From: Auxenochlorella pyrenoidosa
Taxonomy: Eukaryota; Chlorophyta; Trebouxiophyceae; Chlorellales; Chlorellaceae
Assembly (NCBI GenBank): GCA_001430745.1
Contig: KQ482066.1
Location: 989,703 to 1,002,206, forward strand
Direction: 5' to 3'
DNA: 12,504 nt
Shown here: positions 1 to 8,825 of the stretch, one piece after another
Position numbering within the stretch: position 1 is the first letter of the stretch
Layout of the letters: each line of letters begins with the position of its first letter
The notes under the pieces: generated by a model
The model's database searches: none
What the model saw: only the letters and a program-made list of their open reading frames with translations
What the model was told of the DNA's origin: nothing
Made by a program: the position numbers and the translations under genes

Positions 1-191
1 CGGCGTGTGCGTGCAGAGTCGATGTGTGCAGGCAGGGGTTTGCAGGGGGTATTGGGGGCCAGCAGCGCGATCTAGTCAGCTGGACATGCGTTCAGTTTGT
101 GTGTTTGCATTGTGAGCTGGACATCCCTGCCACCGTGCCACCACTGCCGCAAAGTTATACACGATGCTTGTCGTTCCATTGCCCTTCGCAG

Positions 192-296
192 GTCGACCCC
201 GAGGAGTACAAGGAGATGCTGGCTGATCGGGAGCGCGAGCGGTCAGGGAACAGCGGCGGTGGCGGCGGCGGCGGACAGAGGCGGCGGTCAGACTGA
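192..296 (+). CDS. 3'-terminal exon of an unidentified gene (partial)
   Basis: A pyrimidine-rich stretch ending in TTCGCAG at 185-191 is a good 3' splice site, and the frame after it runs 34 codons to TGA at 294-296. The encoded tail starts VDPEEYKEMLADRERER and ends in a seven-glycine run followed by QRRRSD. It is charged, probably helical at first, then disordered and basic. Such tails are common in RNA-binding and splicing proteins, but I do not recognise the family and assign no function. The stretch 1-191 would be intron, although one frame stays open from 24. The main body of the gene lies left of the window. No TGTAA polyadenylation motif is visible between the stop and the next gene. 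Confidence 0.5.
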   Translation, partial: VDPEEYKEMLADRERERSGNSGGGGGGGQRRRSD

Positions 297-528
297 GCAT
301 TTGCGGCTTCGGCACTGTTGAACCTCAATTTTGCACGTCCCTGCTCACAGTGTGACCTGTGGTTTCATGCAAAGTTGGTAATTGACAAGCAGCGGCAAGC
401 CTCGCAGAACCGGCATGCCGTGGCATTGCCGCCTGGCTGGCGCCGCCTGTCGCTGGCTTCCCTCATGGGCTTGCGACCGCCCCTTCACTGTTCTGATCGC
501 TTGAACGCTGGACTGTCGCCCCACAGGC
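297..528 (+). other. Short intergenic/UTR gap between the upstream gene and DSCC1
   Basis: These 232 bases must hold the 3' UTR of the upstream gene and the promoter and 5' UTR of DSCC1. No convincing TATA box, TGTAA signal or conserved coding frame was seen. CCCCACAG at 519-526 just before the DSCC1 ATG resembles a 3' splice site, so a 5'-UTR intron or an additional upstream coding exon of DSCC1 is possible. Confidence 0.4.
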
Positions 529-3066
529 ATGTCGGGCGCCCAAAAAGTCGTGCGTCTCGCTGCCGGCCAGCCCCGCACGCTGGCGTATGCTCACGGCATT
601 CGCAAGGACCTGCAGCTGCTGGAGGTGGATGAGGATCTGCTGCAGGAGCTCCTCGCCGATGGGTGAGCACCCGTTCAAGTGGCCCAGGCCAGCTCGTGAA
701 AGCTGGTCCTCTGTCTGCATGGCTGACAGCGCTCGCAGAACACGCGAATTTTGTGATCAGTGGACCCTGCATCACCCACCGTCCTGATGGCCGCTGCCGC
801 CTCCCGCCTCGCCGCTCGCGCCCGCAGGCTGTGCCTTAAGGGCGGCCCCGACGAGGAGGCGGTGCTGTGCTCCGCCAGCCGCACCTTTGCTGTGAAGAGC
901 GTTGAGACGACCAACCTGGTGCTGCTGGTGCAGCAGGAGGAGGAGGGCGCCAGCCAGGGCGGCGCGCCGCCGCCGGCGCCGGCGCTGGGCAGCCATGACC
1001 CGAATGTGCAGCCCACGCCGCCGGGCCAGCTCACCGGCCTGGCCACCCAGCTGTCCAAGAACGCGGGTGCTGCGCGCTGCGCCCCGGTGGTGGCCTGCGC
1101 GGTGGCGGGCGCGCACCTCGAGCTGGTGCCGGCTGCCCCCCGCCTGCACCGGCTGGATGCCCTGCTGGGTGCTGCCCTGTATGGCGGCGAGGGCTCGCCC
1201 CAGGAGCGCGCGCAGTGGGGCGGCGGCGAGGCGCCGGCCGGCAGCGCTGCCGCCGCGGCGGCAGACATGGAGGCTGACGGCGGCGGGGGCTGCAGCCCGG
1301 GGCTCACCCAGCAGGAGCTGCAGGCGGCGGTGCAGTGCAGCGTGGGGGAGCTGCGGGCGGCGCTGCGGGAGCGGCGGGCGCTGTGCCTGGGTAAGTGGGG
1401 CTGCCGTCCCGCGGGCCCTGCCCAGGCCGCTAGCCCTGGGGCCTCGTCTCCCTCTGCCGGGCGGCCTCGCCTGGGAGGGCCTGGTCAGGGTGGCTGCTCA
1501 AGTTGTCTGATTGTCCAGCACCAAGATGAGTGATTGAAAGATAGTCTCCCGCCAGGTTGACGTACAAAATGTGCCCCGGCTCCATGCCACCAACCCCTTC
1601 TGCGCCCCCCCGGCTGCTCTGCTGGCCTGTGTGCAGACGGGCGGTACTGCTTGGTGGACCCGGGATACCAGGGCATGCTGCTGGAGCTGGTCCTGCTCAC
1701 GGCGGTGGAGCACGGCTGGCCGCTCAGCGGGCTGCCCGGCGCGCGGGTGGCGGCAGCGCTGCAGCCGCACGGCTACGACCCACGGTGGGGGCTGGCAGGG
1801 GCAGGGGTGGCTTGCCTGAAGCTGTGCTGCCTGCCCTGCATGAACAGTGTGTGTACACAGCCTTGCAGCCCGTCTGGTGCAGTACTTCAAAGACTGCAGC
1901 GAGGCTGGGTCAAAACGCGCTGTGATGCGGCTGCCTGCCTCGCCGTGGCGCTGCCAACAAGGCGGGAACGCCTGGTGGCAGCACCGCTGCACATCGTGGT
2001 TGATGCGCTCTGTGTTTGCACTGCCTGCGGTGCGCAGGGTGACCCTGCACTGCCTGGCCTCCTTTGGCTCCAAGGTTGACGGCGGCAGCGGCAGCGCCGA
2101 CCAAGGCAGCAGCGGTGACGGCACCGCCCAGGAAGAGGCCGCCCCCATGGATGCCGAGGGCTGGCAGGACGAGCCAGCAGCGGGCACAGCGGCATGTGGC
2201 GCAGCGGCAGCGGCAGCAACGGCAGCAGCAGCAGAAGCGGCAGGGGCGGGCAGCGGCGGCGATGGCGGCGTGTTTGCGCTGGATGAGGCGGCGGTCTGCC
2301 TGCACTTTGCGCGCAGCCTGCTGCTGGCGCAGCCCGACTGGGATCTGGTGGAGTTTGAGGCGGCCTGGCAGCGGGTGGTCCCAGAGGTGGGGCGGGGGTG
2401 GCAGATGTGTGTGTGGGAGGGGTGCAACTTGGCCAGATGGGGCGGTCCCCTAGGCTGCCAAGGACAGGCGCCACGCGCCGAGCCCTCTGCCGTCGCCCAC
2501 AGCCCCGGCCGCCGGCTGGCCCCTCCCTCCCGTCCCCTGATTGCAGGGCATGCTGCCGGCGCTGGAGATGCTGCGGGGCGAGGCTCTGCTGCACGGCGGC
2601 GGGGCAGGCCCCCATGGCCTGCCCGCCCCCTGCCGCATCAAGCACTTCCCGCTGGCGACGCTGCCCGCCGACGCGCCCGGCCGCTTTGCCGCGCTGTTTG
2701 CGGAGCGGGCGCGGTGGGAGTGGGAGGACCTCGCACCCTACATCCAGGTGCAGGAGGGGGGGCCCTTCAGGGCGCAGGGGGCAGCAAGCAAGGGAGCAAC
2801 TCTTGTTTTACTTATTTATTTTATTGTTGTATGGCACCTGGCCCTGGCTGGCGCCGGCGAGGGTCCCATGTGGTCTGCGCAGTCACCCCGCAACCGCCCG
2901 CCCTTGCCATGACACCTGGTTGCAACCCGAGCTAGCCAACCATAACCCGAACCCATGCGTGCAGAGCCTGCGTGGCCCGGGCCAGACGGCAGAGGCGCTG
3001 CTGCTCAAGTATGCGCGCGCCACGCAGCAGCGGCCCACCGACCCCGTCACGTACTCCATGCGCTGA
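529..3066 (+). CDS. DSCC1: Sister chromatid cohesion protein DCC1 (CTF18-RFC subunit), six exons
   Basis: Model: exons 529-662, 828-1390, 1637-1784, 2038-2386, 2547-2747 and 2965-3066, joined in phase to 498 residues with TGA at 3064-3066. All five introns are GT-AG. Resemblance to eukaryotic DCC1 is clear in order along the protein: DEEAVLCSASRTFAVKSVET near residue 50; GRYCLVDPGY mid-protein; VTLHCLASFG; the block EAAWQRVVPEGMLPALEMLR, where human DCC1 has a closely similar VWQQSVPEG stretch; and the C-terminal WEWEDLAPYI plus ALLLKYAR. In the family, DCC1 binds CTF8 and CTF18 to make the alternative RFC clamp loader that loads PCNA and supports cohesion in S phase in the nucleus; the C-terminal part forms winged-helix domains. 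It is longer than human DCC1 (about 393 residues) because of Gly/Ala/Ser-rich insertions in exons 2 and 4. The start ATG is chosen because its frame gives the correct phase into exon 2; the CCCCACAG just upstream leaves room for another 5' exon. Confidence 0.9.
2797..2835 (+). other. AT-rich pocket inside DSCC1 intron 5
   Basis: A T-rich run of about 35 bases with TTATTTATTTTATT-like composition interrupts sequence that is otherwise strongly GC-rich. It lies in intron 5 (2748-2964), more than 100 bases before the 3' splice site, so it is not the polypyrimidine tract of that site. No ORF or repeat boundary was recognised around it. Confidence 0.5.
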
Positions 3067-3458
3067 GGGCTCGCTGGGCAGGCTGGGGCCTGGCATGCAG
3101 GGCGTGGCGACACCTGGGAACATAGTTCCCATTCATCTCTACCTCGGCAAGCGGCATGTGATGCAACCCTGCCTCAGCACCTTGCCCCCATGTGCCAGCC
3201 GCTGCGCTTCGCTCCTGCCCACCCTCGCTCTTCGTGTCTGTGTTTCTGAGCTGTCCCATCATGGTCCCAGCATGATGCGCAGTTGCATGTGTGGTTTGGT
3301 TTGCAGTGCGCCATTCACATGTAAAAAAGGAAGAAGAGCAGAGCTGGTCTGCGTAGCCCTGCCTCTCCTCATCCCTACCAGGCTGGGATGGGCTACGCAT
3401 CCGCGGGAGGTGCGGAAGGCCGCCGAAAGTGTATCTCGGCGCCGGCGCCCTGGCCGCA
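3067..3458. other. Convergent 3' region between DSCC1 and the minus-strand gene
   Basis: No coding frame is supported in these 392 bases. They separate the stop of DSCC1 (plus strand) from the stop of the minus-strand gene ending at 3459, so both 3' UTRs and termination regions must fit here. A plus-strand TGTAA motif lies at 3320-3324. No TGTAA was seen on the minus strand for the opposing gene. Confidence 0.55.
3320..3324 (+). terminator. Putative TGTAA polyadenylation signal of DSCC1
   Basis: TGTAA is the usual poly(A) signal of chlorophyte algae. This one is followed by a run of A and lies about 254 bases after the DSCC1 stop. Supported by motif and position only. Confidence 0.45.
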
Positions 3459-5151
3459 TCAGGGCTCTGCCAGCGCATCCTGCAGGTCCTCCCCGGCGTC
3501 GTCCTGCTGCCAGGGAAGGAGCAAGTTCGGTGATTAAATGACAAACACCGGCCGTGGCAGAGAGCACAAGCCGCAGCAACAGCCAGCCCTAAAAGGCAGG
3601 GCCCGTTTTAGCGTGCGGCCCGCCTTCGGCGCCCATGCCCCACCGTCTGGCAGCGCCCGCGCCGCATGGAGCTCTGCAGCCCGCCCTGTGCCCAGCCAGG
3701 CTGGCAGCGCCCACCTTGTTCACATCCTCGCCCTCCTCGCCCTCGCGGTGCTTGCTGTAGTCAAAGCGGCCTGCAGGGCAGCCCGGCTGGGGGTGCGGGT
3801 GTGAACAGCTGCACCGAGATCAGGTGTGTCAGCCGCTGTGCAGGCTGGCGCCCCTCCCCGCTCCTGTAGGACACCTTGGAAGCACGCCTTTGACCCACAG
3901 GCAGCATGCCTTTGGCATACACAGAACACAGAACCCAAAGCGCTCAGACTGCCCAGTCGGCGACCCGTGGTCGCTCTTGCCTGCCCTGAAGTCCTCCATC
4001 AGCGCCTGCAGGTCTGCCGCCGTGGGCCTGGCCCCCTGCTGGAAGAACTGCAGGGGCGACAGGGCAGGCGCGCGCCGCTGTCCCGGTTGCAAACACCCAC
4101 TCGGTTCCTGGCTGGGCTGGCGGGCGCCACCGCCCGACACATCGAGCTCTGCTGCATGCAAGATCGGCGGCGCGCCGCCGTTGCCCCGCACTCCATGCAC
4201 CACTACACGTCGTGCGCTGCGCATGGGCGGATTATTTGGGGGGGGCCAGCTGGCGGCCTTGCCTCGCACAGCTCGCCGTATATCGCATTGTCCAGCGCCT
4301 GCCAGTCGGCCTGGCAGAGGTCGGCGTGTGGCTGGGTGTGGAAGCACAGCGCGTCGCCCCGGATCTGCGGGGGACGGTGGGGTTGGGTGGTTGGGGCAGG
4401 GGGCAGCAGGCAGAGTGGGAGTGCACGCACGGTGATGGTTGAGCGGGTGACAAGGGACAGTGCATGAAACCGCTGGCAGCCGACGCGCAGCAGCAGCAGG
4501 TGGGCCTTGGCAGGCTGGCAGGCGGCTGCAACAACGGCTCTGCGGCGGGCTTGCCTCAACCGCCAGCCCGTCCTCCACCCCTGTGGTCAGCCTCGAGGCA
4601 ATGGCGTTGGGCGGCCCCTGCAGCAGCGCATCACGATCAGGCTAAGATGCTGCTGGGAGCCCAGTCCACTGCCTGCAGCAGCAACCGGCCACTCACACAT
4701 GAACCCCAAGGTGCCCAACATTTATCTGCTCCCTTGCAGCATGCCAATGCTGCTGGCACTACCCCCGTACCTGGGAGGAGGCATCGTAGACCAGCACGAT
4801 GTGGCGCCCAAGCAGCTGGCTAAACGGCACCTCTGCCAGCAGAAGGTGCTGCGGGTCTGCGGCCTGCACCAAATTCCGGAAAGAGACTGCATAGCCCAGC
4901 CAAGACAGGAGGTGGCACGACCAGCGCAGGTGGCCTGCTGGGCAACCCTGCAGACACAGCCGAGCATGCGGTGACGCCATCCCAGCGCTCGCCTTCAGCA
5001 GGGCTGCATACGTCTGCGGCTGTATCCGGTTGCGGTCGGCGGGTGGACAAACAATGGGGACCTGCAGGTTGGCAGTGCCGCCAAGGTCTTGACGTGTCGG
5101 CACTTCTTGAGGCGGCCAGCGGCGGTGACAGTCTGGCGGCAGTCGAGGCAT
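3459..5151 (-). CDS. Unrecognised protein of about 223 residues, eight exons, several GC-AG introns
   Basis: Minus-strand model in coding order: 5151-4993, 4863-4771, 4617-4555, 4514-4431, 4364-4263, 4047-3981, 3770-3715 and 3506-3459 (TGA at 3461-3459). All phases agree. Protein-like blocks in order: VPIVCPPADRNRIQPQTYAA; LLLAEVPFSQLLGRHIVLVY; GPPNAIASRLTTGVEDG; HLLLLRVGCQRFHALSLVTR; IRGDALCFHTQPHADLCQAD; FFQQGARPTAADLQALMEDF; then an acidic tail with RFDYSKHREGEEGEDVNK and DDAGEDLQDALAEP. It looks like a small soluble alpha/beta protein with an acidic tail; no transmembrane segment or signal peptide is seen. I cannot name the family. Four of seven introns would start with GC (donors at 4992, 4554, 4262, 3980). 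Uncertain points: the 5' end (a Kozak-like ATG at 5220 with a GTGAGT donor at 5167 lies just upstream but its phase does not join), whether 4864-4992 is an intron (it is stop-free in frame), and the only 40-base intron at 4515-4554. Confidence 0.6.
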
Positions 5152-5901
5152 CCACGCCTGCACTCACTTCCGAGATGGAGTGGCACTCTGCCCGAATGTA
5201 AAGACCTGCACGAGGGGCATGGCGGCCTGGGTGAGGAGCAGCAGGGGGCCTATAAGCTCGAGCCGGCGAGTAGAATGATAGAACCCGTGCGCACCCTTCT
5301 GCATGTGCTTCCTCGTCATGATTGAAACTATATTAATCTGAGCTGAATTCAAAGTGTCGGGAACGGTAGGGGGCCACCGTCTCGGAAACCGAAAGGTCAT
5401 GCCACGTGGCTTGCCGCGGCACTGCCGAACTGAACAGTTTCCTCACTCCAAGTTTCGTGCATGTGCTTACCAAAGCATTGTTGGAGGTGCAGGATGCGTA
5501 AGGCATTGTGGATTGGATCTTGTGAGGGTATTTTGTTCAACATGCAATCCAGCACCTTCGGCCCCTGGTTCAGCATGCCTGCTTTGCAGATTGCTCACTG
5601 GCAGCACCGCAACCATCTGGTTGCAGAACCTGTCTGCGATACATCTCTGTCACACCACACTGCTTCTTTCAATATCATGTTACACTTGGGAGAATGGGTA
5701 CAGCCTGGCCGCTGAGTGGAGGGGAGGTACAAGTGCTCGCTGACTGTGAAGAGCAGAGCCAGCAGCGGGCCGTGGGTACAGGCAGGCAGCAGGGAGGGGG
5801 TTGGGGCATCCAGTGGGGGCATCCAAATAAGGGCAGATGCTTCATTTCCTCAGGGGCAGTGCTGGGGGAGGAGGGACCGTTGTTGTGACGGGTACCCGGC
5901 C
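5152..5901. other. Intergenic region: 5' side of the unknown gene and 3' UTR of the LHC gene
   Basis: About 750 bases with lower GC than the flanks, especially 5320-5700. The right part is the 3' UTR of the LHC gene. The left part is the promoter/5' UTR of the minus-strand unknown gene. On the minus strand it holds an AT-rich TTAATATAG element (about 5328-5336), an ATG at 5319, a second ATG at 5220 in a GCCGCC context, and a strong GTGAGT donor at 5167-5162, suggesting an upstream exon whose junction I could not resolve. The 84-codon plus-strand frame at 5461-5715 resembles nothing known. Confidence 0.5.
5680..5684 (-). terminator. Putative TGTAA polyadenylation signal of the LHC gene
   Basis: The minus strand reads TGTAA here, about 218 bases after the LHC stop codon, which fits the chlorophyte poly(A) signal and a normal 3' UTR length. 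Motif and position only. Confidence 0.5.
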
Positions 5902-8313
5902 TCAGTTGGCGCCGGGCACGAACTTGGTGGCCAGGGCGAAGCCGTTGTTGTTCCAGGGGTCGGCCAGGTGGTCCTAAGCGTGGGGGAGGGGGGGGCAGCA
6001 GGGACATGTAAGATTGGCTGTTGGGGATGGCTGTCAGGGGCCAGCCGTGAGCACACTGCTGGCCAGCAACCAGGCCCTCGGCCGGCAGCAACAGCGCCTG
6101 CTCCCTGCTCGCCAGGGCGTGCCCTGCACCAAAGCGCCCCGGCTTTCCCCTGCTGCCCACTTGCCTCCAGGTTCTGCAGCGGGCTCTTGCCGGTCACCAG
6201 GGCTTGCACGAAGAAGCCAAAGACGGAGACCTGCGCCAGGCGGCCGTTCTTGATCTCCTTCACCTGCATGGGGCCCAGGCCGGCGGCTGCAGCTTGAGCG
6301 GTTGCACCGAGAGCGGCTGCATCGTGAGCGGCGGCGCACACCCGCCTGACCCGGCCCTCCCTGCGTACGGCAGGACCGGAGGCCACCTGTCGGCTGCTGC
6401 TGGCGCATGTCCAAATCAATCACACAGGCATCTGCGGGTGCGGCCTGTCAGGGAGGGTGGCTTGCCTTGAGCTCCGCCAGGGTGTCGGGGTCGTCGCCCA
6501 GGCCCAGGGGGTCAAAGAAGCCGCCGGGGTACAGGGAGTCGCCGCTGGTCTCCACGGGGCCCTCGCCTGCAGGGAGGACAGTTGGTTGCACGTGTGTGAG
6601 TGTGGACGGCAGCAGGGCAGCCAGCAGGAGGCGGGGCAGGCCAATGCGTATTTGTGTGAGGGCACTGCAGGGGGGTGGCAGATGGGCCGCATGCACGCCT
6701 GCCTGCGCTTCTAAGCAAACAGCCCTTGCCCAACTGTGGAGCTGCTTGAGCCCTGAGCTGCATTGGCCCTGCGCTCACCCTGCACGCGGTAGGCCTCCGC
6801 GGCGCCCAGCAGCACGATCTGGGTCAGCAGCACGGCCACGATGGACTGGGCGTGGATGAGGGACGGGTTGCCTGCGCGGGGACAGACAGGAGAGCATGGC
6901 CGGCGAGGGAGGCGAGGTGTGCAGCGAGCCGCGTGGCAGCACACAGCCTGGCAGGCCTTGCCTGCTCACGCAGGCGACGCCAGGGCCAGGCGTGCCCACA
7001 TGGCGAGCAGGTGGGAGCCTCGCCATGCCCAGGCCAGGACACAGAAGCGAGCCGTGCTGCACCGCTCTCACCCAGGTAGTTCAGGCCGTCCTCGTTGAAG
7101 ATCTGCGCAGGCAGTGAGGGGGCAGGCATGCCATTCAGATCAGCCGGCAGGCACGACGCTGGGGCCGGCCTTGAGTTGAAGGAGCCAACCCACGGGGCAT
7201 GGCAGCGGGCTGCTGCGGTGGCCACCAGCCTGCCCTGCAAAGCTCGGGCGGCCACCCACGAGCTCGACACTGGACGTGCAAGCAGGCTGGCTGCAGGCTC
7301 ACCGCGGCTCCGGCCTTGAACCACACGAACGACTCGTCGCCAAAGTCCACCACCCCGTTGCGCTGCAGCAGCTCCGGGGTGAGGATGCCCAGCGCGCCCA
7401 GCAGCGCCTGCGCCCGGGACAGGATCCAGAGCTTGGCCCACTCAGCAGAGGGAGGGCCTGGCTGGGGAGTTGCCAGGGCGGTGCATGAGTCAGTTTGGTG
7501 CGTTGACAATCACGAAGCTCGCTCCCGACCGAGCCCATGCTGTGCTGCCTGCCCACCCAGCGGCTGTGGATGAGCTCGATCTCGCGGTAGCGCGCAAAGG
7601 TCTCGGGGTCGGCCGACAGGCCAGCAGTGTCCCAGCCATAGTCGCCGGGGTACTCGCCTGCAGGGCAGAAGCATTGGGAAGGGCATGGCAAGCTGTTGGT
7701 TGGCGGCAGCCGTGCTGGAGGAGGCTAGGGGAGGTGCTGGGGGTTGCGCTGGCAGGACAGGTGCACGTGCGCGTGTACGCAGCGTGCACAGCACCCACTT
7801 GCTCCATCAAGCAATAGGCCCAGCAAACGCACCCTTCAGGTAGGAGGGCACTGCGCCATCAGAGAAAGGGCCCAGCCACTTGGCGCGGTTCTGCAGTGGA
7901 GGGACGGAGCGCGCGTAAGCGCCATCTGGCGGCAGCACCGGCATTGGCCGGCACGGCTGCCCCGCGCACTGCGCAAGACACGCGCAGGTTTGCACTCGCC
8001 GTCCCGGGCCGCTGCACTTACGGGGCCATAAAAATCCACAGAGGCTTTCACAACCTGCTTGCTGGCCTTGGCCTGCAGGCAAGGGAGAGAATCGCAAGAG
8101 TCTTGTGACAGAGCGCGTGGCGCTGGCGCTCTAGCTTGCAAGGGGGACTGTGCGCTTGCGAGTTGCAGCAAAGCCGATGGCAGTGTGCATATATATCTGC
8201 CGCACTCAGATCGGGATGCAGGGAGCTGGCTGGCGCACCCGGCTGGCGCCCCCACTGGTCTTGCGCGCGAAAACGCGGCTAGTGAAGCGGGCTGAAGAGG
8301 CCACGGCAGACAT
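5902..8313 (-). CDS. LHCBM: Major light-harvesting chlorophyll a/b protein (LHCII/LHCBM type), ten exons, complete
   Basis: Minus-strand model: 8313-8239, 8072-8022, 7890-7833, 7657-7557, 7407-7303, 7102-7072, 6871-6779, 6566-6466, 6263-6165 and 5973-5902, joined in phase to 261 residues. It begins [18 protein letters not shown], a typical short algal chloroplast transit peptide. Family signatures in order: [33 protein letters not shown]; helix [39 protein letters not shown] of helix [12 protein letters not shown]; helix [10 protein letters not shown] then [11 protein letters not shown]; and [14 protein letters not shown] to KFVPGAN. The product would bind chlorophylls a and b in the thylakoid membrane and feed energy mainly to photosystem II. 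By motif comparison, all nine side-chain ligands known from plant LHCII (E65, H68, Q131, E139, E180, N183, R185, Q197, H212, plant numbering) have counterparts. Departures from the norm: WALLG for WAMLG, LAQVSV for LAMFSM, and FYGPNR for the WYGPDR trimer motif. Two introns (6264-6465 and 5974-6164) start with GC. Exon 6 is only 31 bases. Confidence 0.95.
5974..6164 (-). other. GC-AG intron 9 of the LHC gene
   Basis: The minus strand reads GAG|GCAAGT at the donor and TTAG|GAC at the acceptor. LHCII homology fixes the junction: NLE must be followed directly by [10 protein letters not shown]. No GT donor gives that join. GCAAGT is the classic consensus of GC-AG introns. Confidence 0.85.
6264..6465 (-). 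other. GC-AG intron 8 of the LHC gene
   Basis: The donor is AAG|GCAAGC at 6465 and the acceptor is ATGCAG|GTG at 6264. Homology requires AELK to be followed by VKEIKNGR with no insertion, and this is the only junction that gives it. Confidence 0.85.
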
Positions 8314-8825
8314 GGCGGTGATAGATGATCCAACAAGCAGAAAATGGACAGCCAGGAACGCGGAAACAAGCTGGAGAGCGCGGGTTTTGAGTGCGCCAAG
8401 TTGCTGGCAGTGCCTGCAGCTTCCCCACCTATGCGGTACCTATCCGTGCTTGCTAAAAAGATATGCGGAGATGAACCAAGTGCGATCAAGCCGATTTGCT
8501 TCCCATCGAGGCAAGCAGCCCTCGCCAGCCGGCAACAGAGCCGCAGCTTGAGTCGAGAGAGGACGGCCTGTGTCGCGTTGCATGTGCTCCATGATGGCAG
8601 TTCTATGAGCAGAAGGGTGCTGGGCTAACAGATGCCGCTTGGCCCAGATGCGCAGAGGGTCTTCAAGCCCAGCATGATATTACACGCAGGAGCTTGTGCA
8701 ATAGAACAAGCATTGATCGAAGCGGGCAACTGGCCTCCTATCGATCGGAAAGAGCACCGCAACGAACACGGCGTTGGCAACCCCAGGCTCTGCTGCGCCT
8801 TGCTGCCTAGAGAGCGACTGGCTGT
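8314..8825. promoter_or_regulatory. Divergent promoter region between the LHC gene and the first NYN gene
   Basis: These 512 bases separate two start codons that point away from each other, so both promoters must lie here. GC is lower than in the exons. No unambiguous TATA box was found; the minus strand has an AT-rich CATATCTTTTTAG segment about 150 bases before the LHC ATG. No coding frame here resembles a protein family. Confidence 0.45.

Noticed and set aside
1498..2427. 309-codon open frame on the minus strand across DSCC1
   Set aside because: Antisense to well-supported DSCC1 exons; the Pro/Ser/Arg-rich translation is what GC-rich antisense sequence gives.
4995..5186. Cys/His-rich minus-strand frame resembling a small zinc finger (CRRGCLDCRQ, KKCRH)
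   Set aside because: It is another frame of the first exon of the unknown gene; the VPIVCPPADRN frame joins the downstream exons in phase and this one does not.
5197..5201. Plus-strand TGTAA motif
   Set aside because: No plus-strand gene ends nearby; chance occurrence.
5461..5715. 84-codon plus-strand frame in the lower-GC intergenic region
   Set aside because: No homology, no splice or promoter context, and it overlaps the 3' UTR of the LHC gene on the other strand.
8186..8200. TATATA-like motif
   Set aside because: It lies inside the first intron of the LHC gene, downstream of the start codon, so it is not a core promoter for that gene.
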